Below, in pieces: positions 17,518 through 28,268 of a stretch of DNA of 48,800 nucleotides. Each line of letters starts with the position of its first letter. Positions within the stretch are counted from its first letter, which is position 1. The position numbers and the translations under genes were made by a program. The stretch covers positions 1 through 48,800 of the forward strand of contig NZ_BBYR01000082.1 of NCBI RefSeq assembly GCF_001293525.1. Reading direction: 5' to 3'. Source of the stretch: Pseudideonella sakaiensis. GTDB taxonomy: Bacteria > Pseudomonadota > Gammaproteobacteria > Burkholderiales > Burkholderiaceae_C. Under the pieces are notes generated by a model that worked only from the letters and a program-made list of their open reading frames with translations, was not told where the DNA came from and searched no databases.

Positions 17518-19280
17518 TGAGCCTGCCGACCGTCGATTTCTCGCGCTTCTACCGCCACGACGAGCTGAGCGCGCTGCTGCGCGACTGCGTGGCCGCGCGG
17601 CCGGACCTGCTCAGCCTGGAGAGCATCGGCCGCAGCCACGAGGGCCGCGACATCTGGGTGCTGACCGCCACCCGCCGCAGCACCGGCGCGCCGCAGGACA
17701 AGCCGGCCTTCTGGCTCGACGGCAACATCCACGCGGCCGAGCTGACCGCCAGCACCGCGGTGCTGTACCACCTGTTCCACCTGCTGCGCCACGACGGCGC
17801 CGACGACGAGGTGGGCCGCCGCGTGACCCGCGTGCTGGACACCTGCACCCTCTACCTCTGCCCGCGCCTGAACCCCGACGGCGCCGAGCTGGCGCTGGCC
17901 GACCGGCCGCGCCACATCCGCTCGTCGACCCGGCCCTACCCGCACGACGAGGCACCGGTCGACGGGCTGAGCGTGGAGGACATCGACGGCGACGGCCGCA
18001 TCCTGTCGATGCGCGTGCCGGACCCGAACGGCGGCTGGAAGCCCTGCGCGGCCGACCCGCGGCTGCTGGTGCCGCGCGAGCCCGGGGACTTCGGCGGCAG
18101 CTACTACCGCCTGATGCCCGAGGGTCGCCTGGTCGAGCCCGACGGCGTGACGATCCGCGTCAACCCGGACGCCGAGGGCCTGGACCTGAACCGCAACTTC
18201 CCGGCCGGCTGGCGCCAGGAGTTCCAGCAGGCCGGCGCCGGCCCCTACCCGACCAGCGAGCCGGAGGTGCGCGCGATGGTCGACTTCGTCGTCGCGCACC
18301 CGAACATCGGCGCCGGCATCAGCTACCACACGCACAGCGGCGTGATCCTGCGGCCGATGGGTACCGCGTCGGACGACGACATGATCCCCGAGGACCTGTG
18401 GTGCTACCGGCGCTTCTCCGAGCTCGGCACGCGGCACACCGGCTACCCGGCGGTCAGCATCTGGCACGAGTTCAAGTACCACCCCAAGGAAGTCATCAGC
18501 GGCACCCAGGACTGGCTGTACGAGCACCTGGGCGCGTTGTTCTGGGTGGTCGAGCTGTGGTCGCCGAACCGCGAGGCCGGCATCACCGGCTACCCGTGGA
18601 TCCACTGGTACCGCGACCACCCGGTCGAGGACGACCTGAAGCTGCTGCGCTGGAGCGACGCGCAGTGCGGCGGCCAGGCCCATGTCGACTGGCGGCCCTT
18701 CGAACACCCGCAGCTCGGGCCGGTCGAGATCGGCGGCTGGGACCGGATGAACTTCTGGCGCAACCCGCCGCCGGCGCTGCGCGAGCGCGAGGTCGAGCGC
18801 TTCCCGGCCTGGATGGACCAGATCGCGCTCAGCCTGCCGCGGCTGGTGCTGCTGGAGGCGCGCGCCACGCGGCTCGGGCCCGACACCTGGCAGCTGCGCC
18901 TGGCGGTGGCGAATGCCGGCTACCTGCCGGCCGCGGTGACGCGGCGTGCGGTCGAGCGCCAGGTCGTGCGCGGCGTGGTGTTCGAGATCGCCTGGCCGCC
19001 CGCCGCGCCGGCGGCGTCCGACGCGTCGCCTGCGGCCGCTGCGCCGCGGCTGCTGCAGGGCCGCCGCCGCGTCGAGGGGCCGCAGCTCGAGGGCCATGCG
19101 CCGAAGACCAGCCAGCAGGCCTTCCTGCCGGCCCGCGAGGTCACCGGCGACCGCGCGCTGGCCGAGTGGACGCTGTGCGCGCCGGCCGGCACCGAGGTCG
19201 AGCTGACGGCGCGTGCCGCCCGCGCCGGCACGGTGCGCGCGCGCCTGCGCCTCGGCGAGGACGGCGCGGCCGCCCCCTGA
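17517..19280 (+). CDS. M14-family zinc carboxypeptidase
   Basis: Metallopeptidase of 587 aa. Zinc ligands are visible as H72 and E75 (GNIHAAELTAS) and the later His in SYHTHSGVILRP. The substrate-carboxylate Asn-Arg is in LDLNRNFPAGW, and the catalytic Glu in WVVELWSPNREAG. No signal peptide is visible, so it appears cytoplasmic. The catalytic domain runs to about residue 420. The C-terminal ~160 residues resemble a beta-sandwich with an Ala-rich insertion. The ATG overlaps the regulator stop by one base, implying coupled translation. Cleavage of peptide or gamma-glutamyl bonds is plausible, but the substrate is unknown. Confidence 0.87.
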   Translation: MSLPTVDFSRFYRHDELSALLRDCVAARPDLLSLESIGRSHEGRDIWVLTATRRSTGAPQDKPAFWLDGNIHAAELTASTAVLYHLFHLLRHDGADDEVGRRVTRVLDTCTLYLCPRLNPDGAELALADRPRHIRSSTRPYPHDEAPVDGLSVEDIDGDGRILSMRVPDPNGGWKPCAADPRLLVPREPGDFGGSYYRLMPEGRLVEPDGVTIRVNPDAEGLDLNRNFPAGWRQEFQQAGAGPYPTSEPEVRAMVDFVVAHPNIGAGISYHTHSGVILRPMGTASDDDMIPEDLWCYRRFSELGTRHTGYPAVSIWHEFKYHPKEVISGTQDWLYEHLGALFWVVELWSPNREAGITGYPWIHWYRDHPVEDDLKLLRWSDAQCGGQAHVDWRPFEHPQLGPVEIGGWDRMNFWRNPPPALREREVERFPAWMDQIALSLPRLVLLEARATRLGPDTWQLRLAVANAGYLPAAVTRRAVERQVVRGVVFEIAWPPAAPAASDASPAAAAPRLLQGRRRVEGPQLEGHAPKTSQQAFLPAREVTGDRALAEWTLCAPAGTEVELTARAARAGTVRARLRLGEDGAAAP

Positions 19281-19339
19281 ACGACGACGCCCGCGCCCGC
19301 CCCTCGAGGAGACGGCGCGCGGGCGCGGGCCTGCGGGAG

Positions 19340-19361
19340 GCCGGGCCGGTCCCGGCCCGGC
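19340..19361. terminator. GC hairpin between convergent M14 peptidase and porin genes
   Basis: Perfect 10-bp stem 19340-19349 with 19352-19361 and a 2-base turn. It lies 7 bases beyond the porin stop and probably works for both converging genes. No T-tract. Confidence 0.5.
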
Positions 19362-19367
19362 GACGGA

Positions 19368-20411
19368 TCAGAACTTGTGCCGGATCCCGACCGCGAAGGT
19401 GTTGCCGGTCGACAGCCGCGTGTACTTGTCGTTCATGTAGATCGCGTACACGTCGGTGCGCTTCGACAGGAAGTGGTCGTAGCCGACGGTCAGCATCTTG
19501 CTGACCGGGTCGTTGGCGACGCCGGCGGTGTCGATCTTCGAGTGGCCGTAGGACGCCAGCACCGCGCCGTTGCCGATCGGCACCGAGGCGCTCAGGTGGG
19601 CGTTCGTCACCTTCACGTCGGTGAAGGCGTCGGTCTTGATCACGCCGTACTGGCCGAACAGCTTGACCACGCCGAAGTCGTAGGAGGCGCCGAACTGGTA
19701 GGCGTCCTGCTTCTGGAAGCCGGGGAAGGCCGCGATGCCGCGGCCCAGCACGCCCTGCGCCTTGACCTGTTGCCAGGCGCCGGTCAGCGCCAGCGGGCCG
19801 CCGAAGTACAGCACGTTCGCGCCGACGTTGCGGCCCTTGGCCGTCGCGGCGCCCTCGCCGAGCTGCATCATCAGGTTCGCGCTCACGCCGCCGACGTTGG
19901 GCGTCGAGTAGGTGATCGCGTTGTTCCAGCCCGAGTCGCCGATCAGCGGGGTGCCGTAGGGCGCGTTGTAGTACTGGCGGATCGACGGCGAGTAGCCGAA
20001 GGAGTCGCCGAAGGCGTTGAAGATCAGCGTCGAGACGAACAGCGGCGGGCCCGCGCGGCCGAGCTTCAGCGCGCCGAAGTCGCCGGACAGGCCGACCCAG
20101 GCGTTGCGCGCCCAGAACACGTCGACGCCCGGCACCCGGCTCGCGCCGCCGGTGTCGGCGAGGAAGAAGGTTTCCAGCGCGAAGTTGGCGCGCAGGCCGC
20201 CGCCCAGGTCTTCGGTGCCCTTGAAGCCGAGGTAGCTGGTCGAGAGGTTGCCGCTGTCGAGGCGGCGCACCTTGGTCGCGCCGGCATTCTGGAACTGGCC
20301 GGCCGAGACATCGAACAGGCCGTAGGTCTGTACCGAGGACTGGGCCTGGGCCGACGCGGCGACGCCGAGCAGGGCGGCGGCAGCCAGGGCGACACGGGAA
20401 GAGCGGAACAT
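19368..20411 (-). CDS. Gram-negative general porin
   Basis: Outer-membrane trimeric beta-barrel porin of 347 aa, OmpC/Omp32 type of betaproteobacteria. A signal peptide (1-23, cleaving at AQA-QSSV) precedes SVQTYGLFDVSAGQF. Barrel strands alternate through the sequence, with LKLGRAGPPLFVSTLIFN from the pore-loop area. The C-terminus ends GNTFAVGIRHKF with the terminal Phe required for assembly. The start has a good AGGAG site. The usual DxGxxxxxG-rich N-terminus is slightly shortened. It transports small hydrophilic solutes; selectivity cannot be read here. Confidence 0.93.
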   Translation of the reverse strand: MFRSSRVALAAAALLGVAASAQAQSSVQTYGLFDVSAGQFQNAGATKVRRLDSGNLSTSYLGFKGTEDLGGGLRANFALETFFLADTGGASRVPGVDVFWARNAWVGLSGDFGALKLGRAGPPLFVSTLIFNAFGDSFGYSPSIRQYYNAPYGTPLIGDSGWNNAITYSTPNVGGVSANLMMQLGEGAATAKGRNVGANVLYFGGPLALTGAWQQVKAQGVLGRGIAAFPGFQKQDAYQFGASYDFGVVKLFGQYGVIKTDAFTDVKVTNAHLSASVPIGNGAVLASYGHSKIDTAGVANDPVSKMLTVGYDHFLSKRTDVYAIYMNDKYTRLSTGNTFAVGIRHKF

Positions 20412-20619
20412 GCAGGTACTCCTTGCTGGAGGTCTTGTGTGGGAAAGGGCCGACGGGGACCAGCAATTTCCGCGCCCGCCGTGTGGATTTTGACCGGGCC
20501 GGTGGCCCTCGGCGCCGGACGACCGCCGGCGATGACGCAGAATCGCGACACCGGCGCGTCCGCGGCCGGCGCCGCCCGACGGCGGCTCCCGCCCCTCCCT
20601 TTCGCCCTGCCTGCCCCGC
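20412..20619. promoter_or_regulatory. Divergent intergenic region, porin / molybdenum hydroxylase
   Basis: 208 bases separating two outward-facing genes. It must contain both promoters and is somewhat AT-richer near 20430-20490. No operator could be identified by eye. Confidence 0.4.
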
Positions 20620-21111
<492 letters not shown>

Positions 21112-21140
21112 GCGATGCACGGCCGGCACGGGAGCGGGCG

Positions 21141-23510
21141 GTGAGGCGGCGCGCCTGGCTGCTCAGCGGCGTGGCCGCCGGCGGCGCGCTGCTGGTCGGC
21201 TGGTCGGTGCTGCCGCCGCGCGGGCGCCTCGGCGCGCCCGAGCGGCTCGGCACCACGCGCGACGCGGTCGCGCTGAACGGCTGGATCCGCATCACGGTGG
21301 ATGGCCGGGTCGAGCTGGCGATGAACCGCAGCGAGATGGGGCAGGGCGTGCACACCGCGCTGCCGATGCTGGTGGCCGAGGAGCTGGATGTGCCGCTGGA
21401 CCGCGTCGTGCCGGTGCCGGCCGGCCACGACGCGCTCTACGGCAACGTCGCGGCCTTCGTCGGCAGCCTGCTGCCGGTGCACCCGCGCGACGAGCAGCCC
21501 GGCGCCGAGACCGCGCGCGTGCGCGTCGGCCGCTGGATGGTGTCCAAGGTCGCGCGCGAGCTCGGCATCAACATGACCGGCGGCTCGTCCAGCGTCGCCG
21601 ACGCCTGGGAGGTGCTGCGGCTGGCCGCGGCCACCGCGCGCGCGCAGTTGCTGGGCGCCGCGTCGCTGGCGTGGAAGCTGCCCGTCGCGGAGTTCGCCGT
21701 CGTCGACGGCGTGATCGAGCACGCCGCGTCCGGCCAGCGCGCGGCCTATGCGGTGTTCGCGCGCGCCGCGGCGATCACGCCGCCCGGCGAGGTGCGGCTC
21801 AAGCCGGCCGCGGCCTGGCGGCTGATCGGCACCTCGGCGCCGCGCACCGACCTGCCGGCCAAGTGCGATGGCCGGGCCCGCTACGGCATCGACCTGCGTC
21901 TGCCCGACCAGCTGTTCGCGGTGGTGCGGCATGCGCCGATGCTCGGCGGCTGGCCGGGCCGCATCGATGGCATCGACGAGGTGCTGAGGCGCCCGGGGGT
22001 GGTGCGCGTGCTGCGGCTGCCGCCCTATGCCGGCGGGCATGCGGCGGTGGCCGTGGTCGGCCGCAGCGTCTGGCATGCGCGCCAGGGCGCGGAGGCACTG
22101 CGCATCGACTGGCGGGCCCCGCCCGCCGGCGGGCCCGACAGCGCGGCCATCGCCGATCGCCTGGCCCGGGCGGCGCGCGAGGGCGGTGAGCAGGGCGGCG
22201 GCGTCGCCTTCCACAGCCGTGGCGACGTCGACGGCGACGCGGCCCGCGGCGTGCGCGAGTTCGCCGCGGCCTACCGCACGCCCTACCTCGCGCACGCCGC
22301 GATGGAGCCGCTCAACGCCACCGCGCAGGTGCGCGACGGGCGGATCGAGGTCTGGGTGCCGACGCAGGTGCCGGGGCTGGCGCGCGCGCTGGCCGCGCGC
22401 GTGGCCGGTGTCGCGCCGGAGGCCGTCACCGTGCACGTCACGCTGCTCGGCGGCGGCTTCGGCCGCCGGCTCGACACCGAGGTGGTGGGCCAGGCGGTGC
22501 GCATCGCGCAGGAGTGCCAGGGCCGGCCGGTGCAGCTGGTCTGGCCGCGCGAGGAGGACATGACGCACGACGTCTACCGCCCCGCCGGTGCCGCGTGGAT
22601 GACGGCCCGCCTCGATGCCCGGGGCCAGCCGGTGTCGATCCGCTGGACCAGTGCCGGCGACGCGATCTCGCCGCGCTGGATGGAGCGCAACCTGCCGGCG
22701 CTGGCGGGCCCGGTGGACACGCCCGACAAGACCACGGGCGAGGGCCTGTTCGACAGCCCCTACGCCTTCCCGCACCAGCGCATCGCGCACGTGGCCACGC
22801 GCAGCGGCGTGCCGGTGGGCTTCTGGCGCTCGGTCGGACACTCGCACAATGCCTTCTTCAAGGAAGCCTTCGTCGACGAGCTGGCCGCGGAAGCCGGGCA
22901 GGATCCGGTGGCCTTCCGGCTGGCCTGGCTGCGCGAGCTGCCGCGCCATGCCGAGGTGCTCAAGCGCGTCGCCGACGAGGCCGGCTGGCCCGGCTTCCGC
23001 GGCGGCGGCAAGCCGCTGCCGGCGGGCCGCGCGCGCGGGGTCGCGCTGCACGAGAGCTTCGGCAGCATCGTCGCGATGGTGGTCGAGGCCTCGCTCGACG
23101 AGGACGGGCCGCGGGTGCACCGGGTGGTGGTGGCCGCCGACGTCGGCACCGTCGTCAACCCCGGCATCGTGCGCCAGCAGCTGGAGGGCGGCGTGGTCTT
23201 CGGGCTGACGGCGGCGCTGCACGGCCGTATCGACATCGTCGGCGGCGCGGTGCAGCAGACGAACTACCCGGCCTACCGGCTGCTGCCGCTGGCGCGCACG
23301 CCGCGCATCGAGGTGCACCTGCTGGCGAGCGAGCGGCCGCCGGCCGGCGTCGGCGAGCCCGGCGTGCCGCCGGTGGCCCCGGCGCTCGCGAATGCGCTGC
23401 ATGCGCTGACCGGGCGCCGCTGGCGCGAGCTGCCGCTGATGCCGCCGCCGGCCGCGCCGCCCGCGGGCGGCGGCGCCGGGGTGCCGCCGCTCAGCGCCGC
23501 GCCGCGTTGA
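21141..23510 (+). CDS. iorB: Molybdopterin-binding subunit of isoquinoline 1-oxidoreductase-type enzyme
   Basis: Large catalytic subunit of 789 aa, xanthine-oxidase family, carrying molybdopterin cytosine dinucleotide. GTG 21141 is used because the product then begins MRRRAWLLSGVAAGGALLVG, a twin-arginine/anchor signal, with ggagcgg upstream. Conserved segments include MNRSEMGQGVHTALPMLVAE, LLGGGFGRRLDTEVVGQA, VGFWRSVGHSHNAF and GVGEPGVPPVAPALANAL (active-site Glu). The Tat-like signal implies periplasmic activity with electrons passed to an external carrier; no cytochrome gene is adjacent. Its 3' end overlaps the convergent pyrF gene by 20 bases. Confidence 0.87.
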   Translation: MRRRAWLLSGVAAGGALLVGWSVLPPRGRLGAPERLGTTRDAVALNGWIRITVDGRVELAMNRSEMGQGVHTALPMLVAEELDVPLDRVVPVPAGHDALYGNVAAFVGSLLPVHPRDEQPGAETARVRVGRWMVSKVARELGINMTGGSSSVADAWEVLRLAAATARAQLLGAASLAWKLPVAEFAVVDGVIEHAASGQRAAYAVFARAAAITPPGEVRLKPAAAWRLIGTSAPRTDLPAKCDGRARYGIDLRLPDQLFAVVRHAPMLGGWPGRIDGIDEVLRRPGVVRVLRLPPYAGGHAAVAVVGRSVWHARQGAEALRIDWRAPPAGGPDSAAIADRLARAAREGGEQGGGVAFHSRGDVDGDAARGVREFAAAYRTPYLAHAAMEPLNATAQVRDGRIEVWVPTQVPGLARALAARVAGVAPEAVTVHVTLLGGGFGRRLDTEVVGQAVRIAQECQGRPVQLVWPREEDMTHDVYRPAGAAWMTARLDARGQPVSIRWTSAGDAISPRWMERNLPALAGPVDTPDKTTGEGLFDSPYAFPHQRIAHVATRSGVPVGFWRSVGHSHNAFFKEAFVDELAAEAGQDPVAFRLAWLRELPRHAEVLKRVADEAGWPGFRGGGKPLPAGRARGVALHESFGSIVAMVVEASLDEDGPRVHRVVVAADVGTVVNPGIVRQQLEGGVVFGLTAALHGRIDIVGGAVQQTNYPAYRLLPLARTPRIEVHLLASERPPAGVGEPGVPPVAPALANALHALTGRRWRELPLMPPPAAPPAGGGAGVPPLSAAPR

Positions 23511-24342
23511 GCTGGTCGCGGGTGGCGAGCGCCGCGGCGCGGGCGGCCGTGGCATGGTCCGCGCCGGCGCTCGCGTAGAGCACCGCGCGCGAGGAGCTGA
23601 CGATCACCGGGCCGGTGGTGGCGTCGGCCGTGCCGCGCCAGCCGGCCCGCACCGTGGCCTCGGCATCGCCGCCCTGGGCGCCGATGCCGGGGATCAGCAG
23701 CGGCAGCGTCGGCGCGAGCGCCCGCACGCGGGCGATCTCGGCCGGGTAGGTCGCGCCGACCACCAGCCCGAGCTGGCCGCCGGCATTCCATTGCTCGGCC
23801 ACCATCCGCGCGATGGTCTCGTACAGCGCCTCGTCGCCCGCTGCCGCGCCCGCCTCGCGCCGCACGCGCAGCGCCTGCAGGTCGTCGCCGCCGGGGTTCG
23901 AGGTGCGACACAGCAGGATCGCGCCCTTGCCGTCGTAGCGCAGGTAGGGCTCGACCGAGTCGCGCCCCATGAAGGGCGACAGCGTGACCGCATCGGCGCG
24001 GTAGCGCTCGAAGGCCTCGCGCGCGTACTGCTCGGCGGTGCTGCCGATGTCACCGCGCTTGGCGTCCAGGATCACCGGGACGTCCGGCGCGACGTGGTGG
24101 ATGTGGTCGATCAGCCGCTCGAGCTGGTCCTCCGCGCGGTGCGCCGCGAAGTAGGCGATCTGCGGCTTGAACGCAAGCACCAGGTCGTGCGTGGCTTCGA
24201 CGATCGACGCGCAGAAGTCGAAGATGCGCCGCGCGTCGCCGCGCCAGGCCAGCGGGAACTTCGCGGGCTCCGGGTCCAGCCCGACGCACAGCAGGGAGTC
24301 GTGGCGTCGTTCGGCGGCGGCGAGCTGGTCGGTGAAGCGCAT
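23491..24342 (-). CDS. pyrF: Orotidine 5'-phosphate decarboxylase
   Basis: Final step of de novo UMP synthesis: OMP to UMP plus CO2. It is 283 aa, the longer subfamily-2 form (as in Mycobacterium and many betaproteobacteria), not the ~230 aa E. coli type. The catalytic Lys/Asp array is in PVILDAKRGDIGSTAEQYA, and FKPQIAYFAAHRAE and VIVSSSRAVLYAS are family segments. It follows purB after 41 bases on the same strand and may be the last gene of a bchE-bchJ-purB-pyrF unit. The tail overlaps the convergent iorB-like gene. Confidence 0.95.
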   Translation of the reverse strand: MRFTDQLAAAERRHDSLLCVGLDPEPAKFPLAWRGDARRIFDFCASIVEATHDLVLAFKPQIAYFAAHRAEDQLERLIDHIHHVAPDVPVILDAKRGDIGSTAEQYAREAFERYRADAVTLSPFMGRDSVEPYLRYDGKGAILLCRTSNPGGDDLQALRVRREAGAAAGDEALYETIARMVAEQWNAGGQLGLVVGATYPAEIARVRALAPTLPLLIPGIGAQGGDAEATVRAGWRGTADATTGPVIVSSSRAVLYASAGADHATAARAAALATRDQLNAARR

Positions 24343-24383
24343 GGGGCCTGGATTGTAGGAACCCGCGCCCGGCCGGGCCCGCG

Positions 24384-26404
<2,021 letters not shown>

Positions 26405-26462
26405 TGGACCACCCTGCGCGCTGCGCGCTCCGGAACCAGCGCTTGGGATCGGCCCGGCGCGC

Positions 26463-28106
26463 TCATGGCAGCGTGGCGACGTCGTCGGCGAGCTGCTCGG
26501 TGCCGCCGCCGCAGGCCGCGATCGCCTGCTGCGCGTTCAGTTCGCCGCGGCGCCGCCGCTGCGCGATCTTCGGGCCATGCATCGTGACCCAGCCATCGTC
26601 GCCCGCGGCCACCGCCTCGGCCGTGGGCCGCTCGAAGCGGCGCGTGCCGTCGAAGCCGAAGTCGACCGTGCGCCGGCTCTGCGGCCCCCAGTAGCCGACC
26701 CGCCCGAGGTCGTAGAAGCGCCGCTGGAAGCCGCTCTTCACGAAGGCCTTGAGGCAGCCCATCAGGTAGCTGCGCCGGGCCCGGTCGCGCGTCCACGGGT
26801 ACTGCAGGAAGGTCTTGTTCATGAAGAAGCGGCGGTAGTTGTGCATCACCCGGTCGAGCAGTTCCGCACGGTCCATCGCATCGGGCTTCATGATCGGCGT
26901 CACGAAGTTGTACTTCGCGAAGTCGAAGACCTCGACCTTGTCGCCCAGCTCCTGGAACAGGTCCGAGAACGGCCAGGGCGTGTACATCGCCCAGTTCGCG
27001 AGGTCGGGGTTCCAGTCGCGCGCCATCCGATAGGTCTCCTCCAGCGTCTCCGGCGTCTCGTTCTCCAGGCCGACGATGAACTGCGCCTCGCTGACGATGC
27101 CGGCCTCGCGCAGCAGCCGGATCGCCTTCTTGTTCTGCGCCACCGTCGTCTCCTTGTGGAAACGGTCCAGCTTGAGCTGGGCGGCGGCCTCCGTGCCCAG
27201 CGACACGTGCACCAGGCCCGCGCGCCGGTACAGCGGCAGCAGCGCCTCGTCGCGCAGGATGTCGGTCACGCGGGTGTTGATCCCCCACTGCACCGGCAGC
27301 CGGCGGCGTTCCAGCTCCTCGCAGAACTGAACGAACTTGCGCCGGTGGATGGTCGGCTCCTCGTCGGCGAGGATGAAGAAGCCGATGCCGTGGTCGCGCA
27401 CCAGCGCCTCGATCTCGTCGACCACCTTCACCGGGTCGCGCACGCGGTAGTCGCGCCAGAACTTCCATTGGCTGCAGAAGCTGCAGGTGAAGGGGCAGCC
27501 GCGCGCGAAGTTCGGGATCGCCACGCGCACGCCGAGCGGCACGTAGCGGTAGTGCTCCCATTCCAGGATGCCCCAGTCCGGCGGGATGCGGTCCAGGTCC
27601 TGGATCGTCGGTTCCGCGGGGCTGGCGACGACCTCGTCACCGGCCCGGTAGGCGATGCCGCGCACCGAGCCCGGGTCGCGCGCGAAGCGCCCCTCGTCGA
27701 CCGCGGAGACGAGGTTCAGGAACACCTGCTCGCCCTCGCCGCGCACCACCGCATCGATCCACGGGGCTTCCTTCAGCACCTGCGGGTACATGAAGGTGCC
27801 GTGGATGCCGCCGAGCACGGTGACGATGCGCGGATCCACCTCCTTGGCCACCTGCAACAGCCGCTCGGCCTGGTAGATCGCCGGCGTGATCGCGGTGCAG
27901 CCGACCACATCCGGCCGGAAGGCGCGCAGCCGCTCGCGCACCTGCTCGTCGTCGAGGTGGTGCGTCATCGCGTCGACGAAGGCCACCTCGGTGTAGCCGG
28001 CCGCCTTCAGGTAGCCCGACAGGCAGGCCACCCACGCGGGCGGCCAGTTGCCCGCGATCTCGGCCCCGCCGGAGTGGTAGTTCGGGTGCAGCAGCAGGAT
28101 GCGCAT
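26463..28106 (-). CDS. bchE: BchE, anaerobic Mg-protoporphyrin IX monomethyl ester cyclase
   Basis: Oxygen-independent cyclase that forms the fifth (isocyclic) ring of bacteriochlorophyll, using cobalamin, SAM and a [4Fe-4S] cluster. It is 547 aa from ATG 28106, chosen because GAGGAG lies 8 bases upstream and [14 protein letters not shown] is the family start; an ATG 30 bases further upstream adds a poor extension. The cobalamin-binding region covers about residues 1-140 ([29 protein letters not shown]). The radical-SAM motif C204-x3-C208-x2-C211 lies in [13 protein letters not shown]. The anaerobic cyclase implies phototrophy under low oxygen; the aerobic AcsF is not in this window. Confidence 0.94.
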   Translation of the reverse strand: MRILLLHPNYHSGGAEIAGNWPPAWVACLSGYLKAAGYTEVAFVDAMTHHLDDEQVRERLRAFRPDVVGCTAITPAIYQAERLLQVAKEVDPRIVTVLGGIHGTFMYPQVLKEAPWIDAVVRGEGEQVFLNLVSAVDEGRFARDPGSVRGIAYRAGDEVVASPAEPTIQDLDRIPPDWGILEWEHYRYVPLGVRVAIPNFARGCPFTCSFCSQWKFWRDYRVRDPVKVVDEIEALVRDHGIGFFILADEEPTIHRRKFVQFCEELERRRLPVQWGINTRVTDILRDEALLPLYRRAGLVHVSLGTEAAAQLKLDRFHKETTVAQNKKAIRLLREAGIVSEAQFIVGLENETPETLEETYRMARDWNPDLANWAMYTPWPFSDLFQELGDKVEVFDFAKYNFVTPIMKPDAMDRAELLDRVMHNYRRFFMNKTFLQYPWTRDRARRSYLMGCLKAFVKSGFQRRFYDLGRVGYWGPQSRRTVDFGFDGTRRFERPTAEAVAAGDDGWVTMHGPKIAQRRRRGELNAQQAIAACGGGTEQLADDVATLP

Positions 28107-28144
28107 GCGCGGGCTCCTCGGGATGGAAGCCCGCACGGTAGAGG

Positions 28145-28188
28145 TGTTGGTCGTGCCTGACGTTGCGATGTGTCAACCCGACGTGACG
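28145..28188 (-). promoter_or_regulatory. Two PpsR/CrtJ-like palindromes, 8 bp apart
   Basis: The plus strand shows TGT-N12-ACG at 28145-28162 and again at 28171-28188. This is one base from the PpsR/CrtJ consensus TGT-N12-ACA in each case. The second is well extended (TGTCA...TGACG). The two are separated by exactly 8 bp, the spacing described for cooperative CrtJ binding at bch promoters. They lie 39-82 bases upstream of the bchE start. Confidence 0.55.
28163..28176 (-). promoter_or_regulatory. FNR-like site between the PpsR-like palindromes
   Basis: 14 bases TTGCGATGTGTCAA match 7 of the 10 fixed positions of TTGAT-N4-ATCAA. It falls in and just past the 8-bp gap between the palindromes. 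FnrL control of bchE has been reported for Rubrivivax, so a real site is plausible, though the left half is weak. Confidence 0.4.
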
Positions 28189-28268
28189 AGCCCGGCCGTC
28201 CGCCGGCGCGGCGCGCCCGCCGGCATGGCGCCTGCTTACACTGCGCGCCACCGCCTCCTGGAGACCCC

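Larger units (their letters stand above)
28107..28268. promoter_or_regulatory. Divergent promoter region, bchE / BMP-type binding protein
   Basis: 162 bases between two outward-facing genes. It holds two PpsR/CrtJ-like palindromes, an FNR-like site and candidate -10 elements: ACGGTA (28135-28140, read TACCGT on the minus strand) for bchE and TACACT (28237-28242) for the plus-strand gene. No coding region is supported. Confidence 0.5.
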
